Below are positions 41,329 to 56,035 of a stretch of DNA of 64,000 nucleotides, piece by piece. Below the pieces are notes generated by a model. The model was not told the origin of the DNA. It saw only the letters and a list, made by a program, of their open reading frames with translations, and ran no database searches. The first letter of the stretch is position 1. Every line of letters begins with the position of its first letter. Position numbers and translations under genes: made by a program. The DNA lies in assembly GCF_932526225.1 (NCBI RefSeq), contig NC_064036.1, forward strand, positions 62,001-126,000, read 5' to 3'. This DNA is from Nematostella vectensis. Taxonomy: Eukaryota; Cnidaria; Anthozoa; Actiniaria; Edwardsiidae.

Positions 41329-43512
41329 GGATCCTGAACAAAGAATGAGCACATCAAAGATGCTGAGAGTACATAAAAATGTCCCTATACCTTCTTTTTA
41401 TCATGACACACCAAGAACAGTATAATTAAGTATCGATATTTTAAAAAAGAAATAAAGAAAAAAAAAATAGGCTATCAGCGGGAATCGAACCCGGGTCGCT
41501 GCGTTAGTAGTCAAGTGCCCGCAACGAAAGACTAACGTGGCATTGCTGAAGGGAATTGTAATGAAAATTACTTTTAATACTATTGGTATCGTAAACTATC
41601 CCAAGCAAAGTCACCATCAGACTGGAGGTTACATTCGGGAAAAGCTTCAGGGTTACATTCGGGAATTTGTTTTTACGAGTGTAACCTCCAAAAGGTTACA
41701 ATCGATAACTTTTTTTCCGAATGTAAATTCCAAAAAGTAACATTAGGAAAAATAAAACAGTATACTCGGAAAAAAAGGTATATCAATTTTTCGAGCGCTA
41801 TGCTCTATGTTAGAATCTACTTAATCAAGTTATCCAAGGAATCTAGTTAGTTCTTGTGTGCATAAAATATGTACAGGATCCTGAACAAAGCATGAGCACA
41901 TCAAAGATGCTGAGAGTACATAAAAATGTCCCTATACCTTCTTTTTATGTCATGACACACCAAGAACAGTATAATTAAGTATCGATATTTAAAAAAAAAA
42001 AAAAGAAACAAAAATAGGCTATCAGCGGGAATCGAACCCGGGTCGCTGCGTTAGTAGTCAAGTGCCCGCAACGAAAGACTAACGTGGAATTGCTGAATAG
42101 AATTGTAACGAAAATTACTTTTAATACTATTGGTATCGTAAACTATCCCAAGCAAAGTCACCATGGGACTGGAGGTTACATTCGGGAAAAGCTTCAGGGT
42201 TACATTCGGGAATTTGTTTTACGAGTGTAACCTCCAAAAGGTTACAATCGATAATTTTTTTTCCGAATGTAAATTCCAAAAAGTAACATTAGGAAAAATA
42301 AAACAGTATACTTGGAAAAAAAGGTATATCAATCTATCGAGCGCTATGCTCTATTTAGAATCTACTTAATCAAGTTATCCAAGGAATCTAGTTAGTTCTT
42401 GTGTGCATAAAATATGTACAGGATCCTGAACAAAGCATGAGCACATCAAAGATGCTGAGAGTACATAAAAATGTCCTTATACCTTCTTTTTATGTCATGA
42501 CACACCAAGAACAGTATAATTAAGTATCGATATTTAAAAAAAAAAGAAAGAAAAAAAAATAGGCTATCAGCGGGAATCGAACCCGGGTCGCTGCGTTAGT
42601 AGTCAAGTGCCCGCAACGAAAGACTAACGTGGTATTGCTGAAGGGAATTGTAATGAAAATTACTTTTAATACTATTGGTATCGTAAACTATCCCAAGCAA
42701 AGTCACCATCGGACTGGAGGTTACATTCGGGAAAAGCTTCAGGGTTACATTCGGGAATTTGTTTTACGAGTGTAACCTCCAAAAGGTTACAATCGATAAT
42801 TTTTTTCCGAATGTAAATTCCAAAAAGTAACATTAGTAAAAAATAAAACAGTATACTAGGAAAAAAAGGTATATCAATCTATCTAGCGCTATGCTCTATG
42901 TTAAAATCTACTTAATCAAGTTATCCAAGGAATCTAGTTAGTTCTTGTGTGCATAAAATATGTACAGGATCCTGAACAAAGAATGAGCACATCAAAGATG
43001 CTGAGAGTACATAAAAATGTCCCTATACCTTCTTTTTATCATGACACACCAAGAACAGTATAATTAAGTATCGATATTTTAAAAAAGAAATAAAGAAAAA
43101 AAAAATAGGCTATCAGCGGGAATCGAACCCGGGTCGCTGCGTTAGTAGTCAAGTGCCCGCAACGAAAGACTAACGTGGCATTGCTGAAGGGAATTGTAAT
43201 GAAAATTACTTTTAATACTATTGGTATCGTAAACTATCCCAAGCAAAGTCACCATCAGACTGGAGGTTACATTCGGGAAAAGCTTCAGGGTTACATTCGG
43301 GAATTTGTTTTACGAGTGTAACCTCCAAAAGGTTACAATCGATAATTTTTTTTCCGAATGTAAAATCCAAAAAGTAACATTAGGAAAAATAAAACATTAT
43401 ACTCGGAAAAAAAGGTATATCAATCTATCGAGCGCTATGCTCTATGTTAGAATCTACTTAATCAAGTTATCCAAGGAATCTAGTTAGTTCTTGTGTGCAT
43501 AAAATATGTACA

Positions 43513-44057
43513 GGATCCTGAACAAAGCATGAGCACATCAAAGATGCTGAGAGTACATAAAAATGTCCCTATACCTTCTTTTTATGTCATGACACACCAA
43601 GAACAGTATAATTAAGTATCGATATTTAAAAAAAAAAAAAAGAAAAAAAAATAGGCTATCAGCGGGAATCGAACCCGGGTCGCTGCGTAAGTAGTCAAGT
43701 GCCCGCAACGAAAGACTAACGTGGCATTGCTGAAGGGAATTGTAATGAAAATTACTTTTGATACTATTGGTATCGTAAACTATCCCAAGCAAAGTCACCA
43801 TCAGACTGGAGGTTACATTCGGGAAAAGCTTCAGGGTTACATTCGGGAATTTGTTTTACGAGTGTAACCTCCAAAAGGTTACAATCGATAACTTTTTTTC
43901 CGAATGTAAATTCCAAAAAGTAACATTAGGAAAAATAAAACAGTATACTTGGAAAAAAAGGTATATCAATCTATCGAGCGCTATGCTCTATTTAGAATCT
44001 ACTTAATCAAGTTATCCAAGGAATCTAGTTAGTTCTTGTGTGCATAAAATATGTACA
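43513..44057 (+). repeat. Chimeric monomer
   Basis: It starts like subfamily (a), with TGCGTAAG, TTTGATAC and CAGACTGG. It lacks the extra T of that family (TTTTACGAG near 43853), keeps ATAACTTTTT, and then ends like subfamily (c), with ATACTTGG and CTATTTAG. At least one switch occurred within the GTTAC-motif zone. Confidence 0.75.
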
Positions 44058-45694
44058 GGATCCTGAACAAAGCATGAGCACATCAAAGATGCTGAGAGTA
44101 CATAACAATGTCCTTATACCTTCTTTTTATGTCATGACACACCAAGAACAGTATAATTAAGTATCGATATTTAAAAAAAAGAAAGAAAAAAAAATAGGCT
44201 ATCAGCGGGAATCGAACCCGGGTCGCTGCGTTAGTAGTCAAGTGCCCGCAACGAAAGACTAACGTTGTATTGCTGAAGGGAATTGTAATGAAAATTACTT
44301 TTAATACTATTGGTATCGTAAACTATCCCAAGCAAAGTCACAATCGGACTTTAGGTTACATTCGGGAAAAGCTTCAGGGTTACATTCGGGAATTTGTTTT
44401 ACGAGTGTAACCTCCAAAAGGTTACAATCGATAATTTTTTTCCGAATGTAAATTCCAAAAAGTAACATTAGTAAAAAATAAAACAGTATACTAGGAAAAA
44501 AAGGTATATCAATCTATCGAGCGCTATGCTCTATGTTAGAATCTACTTAATCAAGTTATCCAAGGAATCTAGTTAGTTCTTGTGTGCATAAAATATGTAC
44601 AGGATCCTGAACAAAGAATGAGCACATCAAAGATGCTGAGAGTACATAAAAATGTCCCTATACCTTCTTTTTATCATGACACACCAAGAACAGTATAATT
44701 AAGTATCGATATTTTAAGAAAGAAATAAAGAAAAAAAAATAGGCTATCAGCGGGAATCGAACCCGGGTCGCTGCGTTAGTAGTCAAGTGCCCGCATCGAA
44801 AGACTAACGTGGCCTTGCTGAAGGGAATTGTAATGAAAATTACTTTTAATACTATTGGTATCGTAAACTATCCCAAGCAAAGTCACCATCGGACTGGAGG
44901 TTACATTCGGGAAAAAGCTTCAGGGTTACATTCGGGAATTTGTTTTACGAGAGTAACCTCCAAAAGGTTACAATCGATAATTTTTTTTCCGAATGTAAAT
45001 TCCAAAAAGTAACATTAGGAAAAATAAAACAGTATACTCGGAAAAAAAGGTATATCAATCTATTGAGAGCTATGCTCTATGTTAGAATCTACTTAATCAA
45101 GTTATCCAAGGAATCTAGTTAGTTCTTGTGTGCATAAAATATGTACAGGATCCTGAACAAAGCATGAGCACATCAAAGATGCTGAGAGTACATAAAAATG
45201 TCCCTATACCTTCTTTTTATGTCATGACACACCAAGAACAGTATAATTAAGTATCGATATTAAAAAAAAAAAATAAAGAAAAAAAAAATAGGCTATTATC
45301 GGGAATCGAACCCGGGTCGCTGCGTTAGTAGTCAAGTGCCCGCAACGAAAGACTAACGTGGAATTGCTGAAGGGAATTGTAATGAAAATTACTTTTAATA
45401 CTATTGGTATCGTAAACTATCCCAAGCAAAGTCACCATCAGACTGGAGGTTACATTCGGGAAAAGCTTCAGGGTTACATTCGGGAATTTGTTTTACGAGT
45501 GTAACCTCCAAAAGGTTACAATCGATAAATTTTTTTCCGAATGTAAATTCCAAAAAGTAACATTAGGAAAAATAAAACAGTATACTTGGAAAAAAAGGTA
45601 TATCAATCTATCGAGCGCTATGCTCTATTTAGAATCTACTTAATCAAGTTATCCAAGGAATCTAGTTAGTTCTTGTGTGCATAAAATATGTACA

Positions 45695-46239
45695 GGATCC
45701 TGAACAAAGCATGAGCACATCAAAGATGCTGAGAGTACATAACAATGTCCTTATACCTTCTTTTTATGTCATGACACACCAAGAACAGTATAATTAAGTA
45801 TCGATATTTAAAAAAAAGAAAGAAAAAAAAATAGGCTATCAGCGGGAATCGAACCCGGGTCGCTGCGTTAGTAGTCAAGTGCCCGCAACGAAAGACTAAC
45901 GTGGTATTGCTGAAGGGAATTGTAATGAAAATTACTTTTAATACTATTGGTATCGTAAACTATCCCAAGCAAAGTCACCATCGGACTGGAGGTTACATTC
46001 GGGAAAAGCTTCAGGGTTACATTCGGGAATTTGTTTTACGAGTGTAACCTCCAAAAGGTTACAATCGATAATTTTTTTTCCGAATGTAAAATCCAAAAAG
46101 TAACATTAGGAAAAATAAAACATTATACTCGGAAAAAAAAGGTATATCAATCTATCGAGCGCTATGCTCTATGTTAGAATCTACTTAATCAAGTTATCCA
46201 AGGAATCTAGTTAGTTCTTGTGTGCATAAAATATGTACA
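45695..46239 (+). repeat. Chimeric monomer marking an exchange point
   Basis: The left half carries the GTGGTATTG marker (about 45901) of the unit at 39176-39719. The right half carries TGTAAAATCC and ACATTATAC (about 46085-46125) of the next unit, 39720-40266. The switch lies between about 45910 and 46070, inside the GTTAC-motif zone or just before it. One monomer was lost here by homologous exchange in register. Confidence 0.85.
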
Positions 46240-46787
46240 GGATCCTGAACAAAGCATGAGCACATCAAAGATGCTGAGAGTACATAAAAATGTCCCTATA
46301 CCTTCTTTTTATGTCATGACACACCAAGAACAGTATAATTAAGTATCGATATTTAAAAAAAAAAAAAAAGAAAAAAAAATAGGCTATCAGCGGGAATCGA
46401 ACCCGGGTCGCTGCGTAAGTAGTCAAGTGCCCGCAACGAAAGACTAACGTGGCATTGCTGAAGGGAATTGTAATGAAAATTACTTTTGATACTATTGGTA
46501 TCGTAAACTATCCCAAGCAAAGTCACCATCAGACTGGAGGTTACATTCGGGAAAAGCTTCAGGGTTACATTCGGGAATTTGTTTTTACGAGTGTAACCTC
46601 CAAAAGGTTACAATCGATAACTTTTTTTCCGAATGTAAATTCCAAAAAGTAACATTAGGAAAAATAAAACAGTATACTCGGAAAAAAAGGTATATCAATC
46701 TATCGAGCGCTATGCTCTATGTTAGAATCTACTTAATCAAGTTATCCAAGGAATCTAGTTAGTTATGGTGTGCATAAAATATGTACA

Positions 46788-47301
46788 GGATCCTGAACAA
46801 AGCATGAGCACATCAAAGATGCTGAGAGTACATAAAAATGTCCCTATACCTTCTTTTTATGTCATGAGACACCAAGAACAGTATAATTAAGTATCGATAT
46901 TTAAAAAAAAAGAAAGAAAAAAAAATAGGCTATCAGCGGGAATCGAACCCGGGTAGCTGCGTTAGTAGTCAAGTGCCCGCAACGAAAGACTAACGTGGTA
47001 TTGCTGAAGGGAATTGTAATGAAAATTACTTTTAATACTATTGGTATCGTAAACTATCCCAAGCAAAGTCACCATCGGACTGGAGGTTACATTCGGGAAT
47101 TTGTTTTACGAGTGTAACCTCCAAAAGGTTACAATCGATAATTTTTTTCCGAATGTAAATTCCAAAAAGTAACATTAGTAAAAAAGTATACTAGGAAAAA
47201 AAGGTATATCAATCTATCGAGCGCTATGCTCTATGTTAGAATCTACTTAATCAAGTTATCCAAGGAATCTAGTTAGTTCTTGTGTGCATAAAATATGTAC
47301 A
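46788..47301 (+). repeat. Short 514-bp monomer, second copy
   Basis: Same two deletions as the 40815 unit; the single GGTTACATTCGGGAA is at 47085-47099. The flanking units are also shared, including CATGAGACACC in the preceding palindrome region and GGGTAGCTGCG in the tRNA-like segment. Confidence 0.92.
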
Positions 47302-49486
47302 GGATCCTGAACAAAGAATGAGCACATCAAAGATGCTGAGAGTACATAAAAATGTCCCTATACCTTCTTTTTATCATGACACACCAAGAACAGTATAATT
47401 AAGTATCGATATTTTAAAAAAGAAATAATGAAAAAAAAAAATAGGCTATCAGCGGGAATCGAACCCGGGTCGCTGCGTTAGTAGTCAAGTGCCCGCAACG
47501 AAAGACTAACGTGGCATTGCTGAAGGGAATTGTAATGAAAATTACTTTTAATACTATTGGTATCGTAAACTATCCCAAGCAAAGTCACCATCAGACTGGA
47601 GGTTACATTCGGGAAAAGCTTCAGGGTTACATTCGGGAATTTGTTTTTACGAGTGTAACCTCCAAAAGGTTACAATCGATAACTTTTTTTCCGAATGTAA
47701 ATTCCAAAAAGTAACATTAGGAAAAATAAAACAGTATACTCGGAAAAAAAGGTATATCAATTTTTCGAGCGCTATGCTCTATGTTAGAATCTACTTAATC
47801 AAGTTATACAAGGAATCTAGTTAGTTCTTGTGTGCATAAAATATGTACAGGATCCTGAACAAAGCATGAGCACATCAAAGATGCTGAGAGTACATAAAAA
47901 TGTCCCTATACCTTCTTTTTATGTCATGACACACCAAGAACAGTATAATTAAGTATCGATATTTAAAAAAAAAAAAAGAAACAAAAATAGGCTATCAGCG
48001 GGAATCGAACCCGGGTCGCTGCGTTAGTAGTCAAGTGCCCGCAACGAAAGACTAACGTGGAATTGCTGAAGGGAATTGTAACGAAAATTACTTTTAATAC
48101 TATTGGTATCGTAAACTATCCCAAGCAAAGTCACCATGGGACTGGAGGTTACATTCGGGAAAAGCTTCAGGGTTACATTCGGGAATTTGTTTTACGAGTG
48201 TAACCTCCAAAAGGTTACAATCGATAATTTTTTTTCCGAATGTAAATTCCAAAAAGTAACATTAGGAAAAATAAAACAGTATACTTGGAAAAAAAGGTAT
48301 ATCAATCTATCGAGCGCTATGCTCTATTTAGAATCTACTTAATCAAGTTATCCAAGGAATCTAGTTAGTTCTTGTGTGCATAAAATATGTACAGGATCCT
48401 GAACAAAGCATGAGCACATCAAAGATGCTGAGAGTACATAAAAATGTCCTTATACCTTCTTTTTATGTCATGACACACCAAGAACAGTATAATTAAGTAT
48501 CGATATTTAAAAAAAAAAGAAAGAAAAAAAAATAGGCTATCAGCGGGAATCGAACCCGGGTCGCTGCGTTAGTAGTCAAGTGCCCGCAACGAAAGACTAA
48601 CGTGGTATTGCTGAAGGGAATTGTAATGAAAATTACTTTTAATACTATTGGTATCGTAAACTATCCCAAGCAAAGTCACCATCGGACTGGAGGTTACATT
48701 CGGGAAAAGCTTCAGGGTTACATTCGGGAATTTGTTTTACGAGTGTAACCTCCAAAAGGTTACAATCGATAATTTTTTTCCGAATGTAAATTCCAAAAAG
48801 TAACATTAGTAAAAAATAAAACAGTATACTAGGAAAAAAAGGTATATCAATCTATCGAGCGCTATGCTCTATGTTAAAATCTACTTAATCAAGTTATCCA
48901 AGGAATCTAGTTAGTTCTTGTGTGCATAAAATATGTACAGGATCCTGAACAAAGAATGAGCACATCAAAGATGCTGAGAGTACATAAAAATGTCCCTATA
49001 CCTTCTTTTTATCATGACACACCAAGAACAGTATAATTAAGTATCGATATTTTAAAAAAGAAATAAAGAAAAAAAAAATAGGCTATCAGCGGGAATCGAA
49101 CCCGGGTCGCTGCGTTAGTAGTCAAGTGCCCGCAACGAAAGACTAACGTGGCATTGCTGAAGGGAATTGTAATGAAAATTACTTTTAATACTATTGGTAT
49201 CGTAAACTATCCCAAGCAAAGTCACCATCGGACTGGAGGTTACATTCGGGAAAAGCTTCAGGGTTACATTCGGGAATTTGTTTTACGAGTGTAACCTCCA
49301 AAAGGTTACAATCGATAATTTTTTTTCCGAATGTAAAATCCAAAAAGTAACATTAGGAAAAATAAAACATTATACTCGGAAAAAAAAGGTATATCAATCT
49401 ATCGAGCGCTATGCTCTATGTTAGAATCTACTTAATCAAGTTATCCAAGGAATCTAGTTAGTTCTTGTGTGCATAAAATATGTACA

Positions 49487-50033
49487 GGATCCTGAACAAA
49501 GCATGAGCACATCAAAGATGCTGAGAGTACATAAAAATGTCCCTATACCTTCTTTTTATGTCATGACACACCAAGAACAGTATAATTAAGTATCGATATT
49601 TAAAAAAAAAAAAAAGAAAAAAAAATAGGCTATCAGCGGGAATCGAACCCGGGTCGCTGCGTAAGTAGTCAAGTGCCCGCAACGAAAGACTAACGTGGCA
49701 TTGCTGAAGGGAATTGTAATGAAAATTACTTTTGATACTATTGGTATCGTAAACTATCCCAAGCAAAGTCACCATCAGACTGGAGGTTACATTCGGGAAA
49801 AGCTTCAGGGTTACATTCGGGAATTTGTTTTTACGAGTGTAACCTCCAAAAGGTTACAATCGATAACTTTTTTTCCGAATGTAAATTCCAAAAAGTAACA
49901 TTAGGAAAAATAAAACAGTATACTCGGAAAAAAAGGTATATCAATTTTTCGAGCGCTATGCTCTATGTTAGAATCTACTTAATCAAGTTATCCAAGGAAT
50001 CTAGTTAGTTCTTGTGTGCATAAAATATGTACA
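49487..50033 (+). repeat. Probable chimeric monomer ending the 38-49 kb block copy
   Basis: It begins as the TGCGTAAG/TTTGATAC unit seen at 46240-46787 but ends with TATCAATTTTTCGAGC and TTCTTGTGTG, as in 47302-47849. The units that follow (50034-50578 and part of the next) repeat 47850-48700 at an offset of 2184-2185 bp. A two-monomer loss with a chimeric join explains this. Confidence 0.7.
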
Positions 50034-50578
50034 GGATCCTGAACAAAGCATGAGCACATCAAAGATGCTGAGAGTACATAAAAATGTCCCTATACCTTCT
50101 TTTTATGTCATGACACACCAAGAACAGTATAATTAAGTATCGATATTTAAAAAAAAAAAAAAGAAACAAAAATAGGCTATCAGCGGGAATCGAACCCGGG
50201 TCGCTGCGTTAGTAGTCAAGTGCCCGCAACGAAAGACTAACGTGGAATTGCTGAAGGGAATTGTAACGAAAATTACTTTTAATACTATTGGTATCGTAAA
50301 CTATCCCAAGCAAAGTCACCATGGGACTGGAGGTTACATTCGGGAAAAGCTTCAGGGTTACATTCGGGAATTTGTTTTACGAGTGTAACCTCCAAAAGGT
50401 TACAATCGATAATTTTTTTTCCGAATGTAAATTCCAAAAAGTAACATTAGGAAAAATAAAACAGTATACTTGGAAAAAAAGGTATATCAATCTATCGAGC
50501 GCTATGCTCTATTTAGAATCTACTTAATCAAGTTATCCAAGGAATCTAGTTAGTTCTTGTGTGCATAAAATATGTACA

Positions 50579-51122
50579 GGATCCTGAACAAAGCATGAGC
50601 ACATCAAAGATGCTGAGAGTACATAAAAATGTCCTTATACCTTCTTTTTATGTCATGACACACCAAGAACAGTATAATTAAGTATCGATATTTAAAAAAA
50701 AAGAAAGAAAAAAAAATAGGCTATCAGCGGGAATCGAACCCGGGTCGCTGCGTTAGTAGTCAAGTGCCCGCAACGAAAGACTAACGTGGTATTGCTGAAG
50801 GGAATTGTAATGAAAATTACTTTTAATACTATTGGTATCGTAAACTATCCCAAGCAAAGTCACCATCAGACTGGAGGTTACATTCGGGAAAAGCTTCAGG
50901 GTTACATTCGGGAATTTGTTTTACGAGTGTAACCTCCAAAAGGTTACAATCGATAATTTTTTTTCCGAATGTAAATTCCAAAAAGTGACATTAGGAAAAA
51001 TAAAACAGTATACTTGGAAAAAAAGGTATATCAATCTATCGAGCGCTATGCTCTATTTAGAATCTACTTAATCAAGTTATCCAAGGAATCTAGTTAGTTC
51101 TTGTGTGCATAAAATATGTACA
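50579..51122 (+). repeat. Chimeric monomer
   Basis: GTGGTATTG (subfamily b) near 50787 is followed by CATCAGACTGG, ATACTTGG and CTATTTAG (subfamily c). The switch lies between about 50800 and 50870. It also carries a private AAAAAGTGACATT near 50984. Confidence 0.72.
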
Positions 51123-54100
51123 GGATCCTGAACAAAGCATGAGCACATCAAAGATGCTGAGAGTACATAAAAATGTCCTTATACCTTCTTTTTATGTCAT
51201 GACACACCAAGAACAGTATAATTAAGTATCGATATTTAAAAAAAAAGAAAGAAAAAAAAATAGGCTATCAGCGGGAATCGAACCCGGGTCGCTGCGTTAG
51301 TAGTCAAGTGCCCGCAACGAAAGACTAACGTGGTATTGCTGAAGGGAATTGTAATGAAAATTACTTTTAATACTATTGGTATCGTAAACTATCCCAAGCA
51401 AAGTCACCATCGGACTGGAGGTTACATTCGGGAAAAGCTTCAGGGTTACATTCGGGAATTTGTTTTACGAGTGTAACCTCCAAAAGGTTACAATCGATAA
51501 TTTTTTTCCGAATGTAAATTCCAAAAAGTAACATTAGTAAAAAATAAAACAGTATACTAGGAAAAAAAGGTATATCAATCTTTCGAGCGCTATGCTCTAT
51601 GTTAGAATCTACTTAATCAAGTTATCCAAGGAATCTAGTTAGTTCTTGTGTGCATAAAATATGTACAGGATCCTGAACAAAGCATGAGCACATCAAAGAT
51701 GCTGAGAGTACATAAAAATGTCCCTATACCTTCTTTTTATGTCATGACACACCAAGAACAGTATAATTAAGTATCGATATTAAAAAAAAAAATAAAGAAA
51801 AAAAAAAATAGGCTATTATCGGGAATCGAACCCGGGTCGCTGCGTTAGTAGTCAAGTGCCCGCAACGAAAGACTAACGTGGAATTGCTGAAGGGAATTGT
51901 AATGAAAATTACTTTTAATACTATTGGTATCGTAAACTATCCCAAGCAAAGTCACCATCAGACTGGAGGTTACATTCGGGAAAAGCTTCAGGGTTACATT
52001 CGGGAATTTGTTTTACGAGTGTAACCTCCAAAAGGTTACAATCGATAATTTTTTTTCCGAATGTAAATTCCAAAATGTAACATTAGGAAAAATAAAACAG
52101 TATACTTGGAAAAAAAGGTATATCAATCTATCGAGCGCTATGCTCTATTTAGAATCTACTTAATCAAGTTATCCAAGGAATCTAGTTAGTTCTTGTGTGC
52201 ATAAAATATGTACAGGATCCTGAACAAAGCATGAGCACATCAAAGATGCTGAGAGTACATAAAAATGTCCTTATACCTTCTTTTTATGTCATGACACACC
52301 AAGAACAGTATAATTAAGTATCGATATTAAAAAAAAAAAATAAAGAAAAAAAAAAAATAGGCTATTATCGGGAATCGAACCCGGGTCGCTGCGTTAGTAG
52401 TCAAGTGCCCGCAACGAAAGACTAACGTGGAATTGCTGAAGGGAATTGTAATGAAAATTACTTTTAATACTATTGGTATCGTAAACTATCCCAAGCAAAG
52501 TCACCATCAGACTGGAGGTTACATTCGGGAAAAGCTTCAGGGTTACATTCGGGAATTTGTTTTACGAGTGTAACCTCCAAAAGGTTACAATCGATAATTT
52601 TTTTTCCGAATGTAAATTCCAAAAAGTAACATTAGGAAAAATAAAACAGTATACTTGGAAAAAAAGGTATATCAATCTATCGAGCGCTATGCTCTATTTA
52701 GAATCTACTTAATCAAGTTATCCAAGGAATCTAGTTAGTTCTTGTGTGCATAAAATATGTACAGGATCCTGAACAAAGCATGAGCACATCAAAGATGCTG
52801 AGAGTACATAAAAATGTCCTTATACCTTCTTTTTATGTCATGACACACCAAGAACAGTATAATTAAGTATCGATATTTAAAAAAAAAGAAAGAAAAAAAA
52901 ATAGGCTATCAGCGGGAATCGAACCCGGGTCACTGCGTTAGTAGTCAAGTGCCCGCAACGAAAGACTAACGTGGTATTGCTGAAGGGAATTGTAATGAAA
53001 ATTACTTTTAATACTATTGGTATCGTAAACTATTCTAAGCAAAGTCACCATCGGACTGGAGGTTACATTCGGGAAAAGCTTCAGGGTTACATTCGGGAAT
53101 TTGTTTTACGAGTGTAACCTCCAAAAGGTTACAATCGATAATTTTTTTCCGAATGTAAATTCCAAAAAGTAACATTAGTAAAAAATAAAACAGTATACTA
53201 GGAAAAAAAGGTATATCAATCTATCGAGCGCTATGCTCTATGTTAGAATCTACTTAATCAAGTTATCTAAGGAATCTAGTTAGTTCTTGTGTGCATAAAA
53301 TATGTACAGGATCCTGAACAAAGCATGAGCACATCAAAGATGCTGAGAGTACATAAAAATGTCCCTATACCTTCTTTTTATGTCATGACACACCAAGAAC
53401 AGTATAATTAAGTATCGATATTTTAAAAAAGAAATAAAGAAAAAAAAAATAGGCTATCAGCGGGAATCGAACCCGGGTCGCTGCGTTAGTAGTCAAGTGC
53501 CCGCAACGAAAGACTAACGTGGCATTGCTGAAGGGAATTGTAATGAAAATTACTTTTAATACTATTGGTATCGTAACCTATCCCAAGCAAAGTCACCATC
53601 GTACTGGAGGTTACATTCGGGAAAAGCTTCAGGGTTACATTCGGGAATTTGTTTTACGAGTGTAACCTCCAAAAGGTTACAATCGATAATTTTTTTCCGA
53701 ATGTAAATTCCAAAAAGTAACATTAGGAAAAATAAAACAGTATACTTGGAAAAAAAGGTATATCAATCTATCGAGCGCTATGCTCTATTTAGAATCTACT
53801 TAATCAAGTTATCCAAGGAATCTAGTTAGTTCTTGTGTGCATAAAATATGTACAGGATCCTGAACAAAGCATGAGCACATCAAAGATGCTGAGAGTACAT
53901 AAAAATGTCCTTATACCTTCTTTTTATGTCATGACACACCAAGAACAGTATAATTAAGTATCGATATTTAAAAAAAAGAAAGAAAAAAAAATAGGCTATC
54001 AGCGGGAATCGAACCCGGGTCGCTGCGTTAGTAGTCAAGTGCCCGCAACGAAAGACTAACGTGGTATTGCTGAAGGGAATTGTAATGAAAATTACTTTTA

Positions 54101-56035
54101 ATACTATTGGTATCGTAAACTATCCCAAGCAAAGTCACCATCGGACTGGAGGTTACATTCGGGAAAAGCTTCAGGGTTACATTCGGGAATTTGTTTTACG
54201 AGTGTAACCTCCAAAAGGTTACAATCGATAATTTTTTTCCGAATGTAAATTCCAAAAAGTAACATTAGTAAAAAATAAAACAGTATACTAGGAAAAAAAG
54301 GTATATCAATCTATCGAGCGCTATGCTCTATGTTAGAATCTACTTAATCAAGTTATCCAAGGAATCTAGTTAGTTCTTGTGTGCATAAAATATGTACAGG
54401 ATCCTGAACAAAGCATGAGCACATCAAAGATGCTGAGAGTACATAAAAATGTCCCTATACCTTCTTTTTATCATGACACACCAAGAACAGTATAATTAAG
54501 TATCGATATTTTAAAAAAGAAATAAAGAAAAAAAAATAGGCTATCAGCGGGAATCGAACCCGGGTCGCTGCGTTAGTAGTCAAGTGCCCGCAACGAAAGA
54601 CTAACGTGGAATTGCTGAAGGGAATTGTAATGAAAATTACTTTTAATACTATTGGTATCGTAAACTATCCCAAGCAAAGTCACCATCAGACTGGAGGTTA
54701 CATTCGGGAAAAGCTTCAGGGTTACATTCGGGAATTTGTTTTTACGAGTGTAACCTCCAAAAGGTTACAATCGATAACTTTTTTTCCGAATGTAAATTCC
54801 AAAAAGTAACATTAGGAAAAATAAAACAGTATACTCGGAAAAAAAGGTATATCAATCTATCGAGCGCTATGCTCTATGTTAGAATCTACTTAATCAAGTT
54901 ATCCAAGGAATCTAGTTAGTTATGGTGTGCATAAAATATGTACAGGATCCTGAACAAAGCATGAGCACATCAAAGATGCTGAGAGTACATAAAAATGTCC
55001 CTATACCTTCTTTTTATGTCATGACACACCAAGAACAGTATAATTAAGTATCGATATTTAAAAAAAAAAAGAAAGAAAAAAAAATAGGCTATCAGCGGGA
55101 ATCGAACCCGGGTCGCTGCGTTAGTAGTCAAGTGCCCGCATCGAAAGACTAATGTGGCCTTGCTGAAGGGAATTGTAATGAAAATTACTTTTAATACTAT
55201 TGGTATCGTAAACTATCCCAAGCAAAGTCACCATCGGACTGGAGGTTACATTCGGGAAAAGCTTCAGGGTTACATTCGGGAATTTGTTTTACGAGTGTAA
55301 CCTCCAAAAGGTTACAATCGATAATTTTTTTTCCGAATGTAAAATCCAAAAAGTAACATTAGGAAAAATAAAACATTATACTCGGAAAAAAAAGGTATAT
55401 CAATCTATCGAGCGCTATGCTCTATGTTAAAATCTACTAAATCAAGTTATCCAAGGAATCTAGTTAGTTCTTGTGTGCATAAAATATGTACAGGATCCTG
55501 AACAAAGCATGAGCACATCAAAGATGCTGAGAGTACATAAAAATGTCCCTATACCTTCTTTTTATGTCATGACACACCAAGAACAGTATAATTAAGTATC
55601 GATATTTAAAAAAAAAGAAAGAAAAAAAAATAGGCTATCAGCGGGAATCGAACCCGGGTCACTGCGTTAGTAGTCAAGTGCCCGCAACGAAAGACTAACG
55701 TGGTATTGCTGAAGGGAATTGTAATGAAAATTACTTTTAATACTATTGGTATCGTAAACTATTCTAAGCAAAGTCACCATCGGACTGGAGGTTACATTCG
55801 GGAAAAGCTTCAGGGTTACATTCGGGAATTTGTTTTACGAGTGTAACCTCCAAAAGGTTACAATCGATAATTTTTTTCCGAATGTAAATTCCAAAAAGTA
55901 ACATTAGTAAAAAATAAAACAGTATACTAGGAAAAAAAGGTATATCAATCTATCGAGCGCTATGCTCTATGTTAGAATCTACTTAATCAAGTTATCTAAG
56001 GAATCTAGTTAGTTCTTGTGTGCATAAAATATGTA

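Larger units (their letters stand above)
38083..49486 (+). repeat. Ten-monomer block repeated as nine, offset 6519 then 5973 bp
   Basis: Sites 38083, 38629 and 39176 pair with 44602, 45148 and 45695 at 6519 bp. Sites 40267, 40815, 41329, 41876, 42421, 42967 and 43513 pair with 46240 through 49487 at 5973-5974 bp. One monomer is missing in the second copy, and the change falls inside the unit 45695-46239, which is chimeric. The rare 514-bp unit is present in both (40815-41328 and 46788-47301), as are TATCAATTTTTCGAGC (41781/47755) and CACCATGGGACTGG (42161/48134). Confidence 0.92.
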
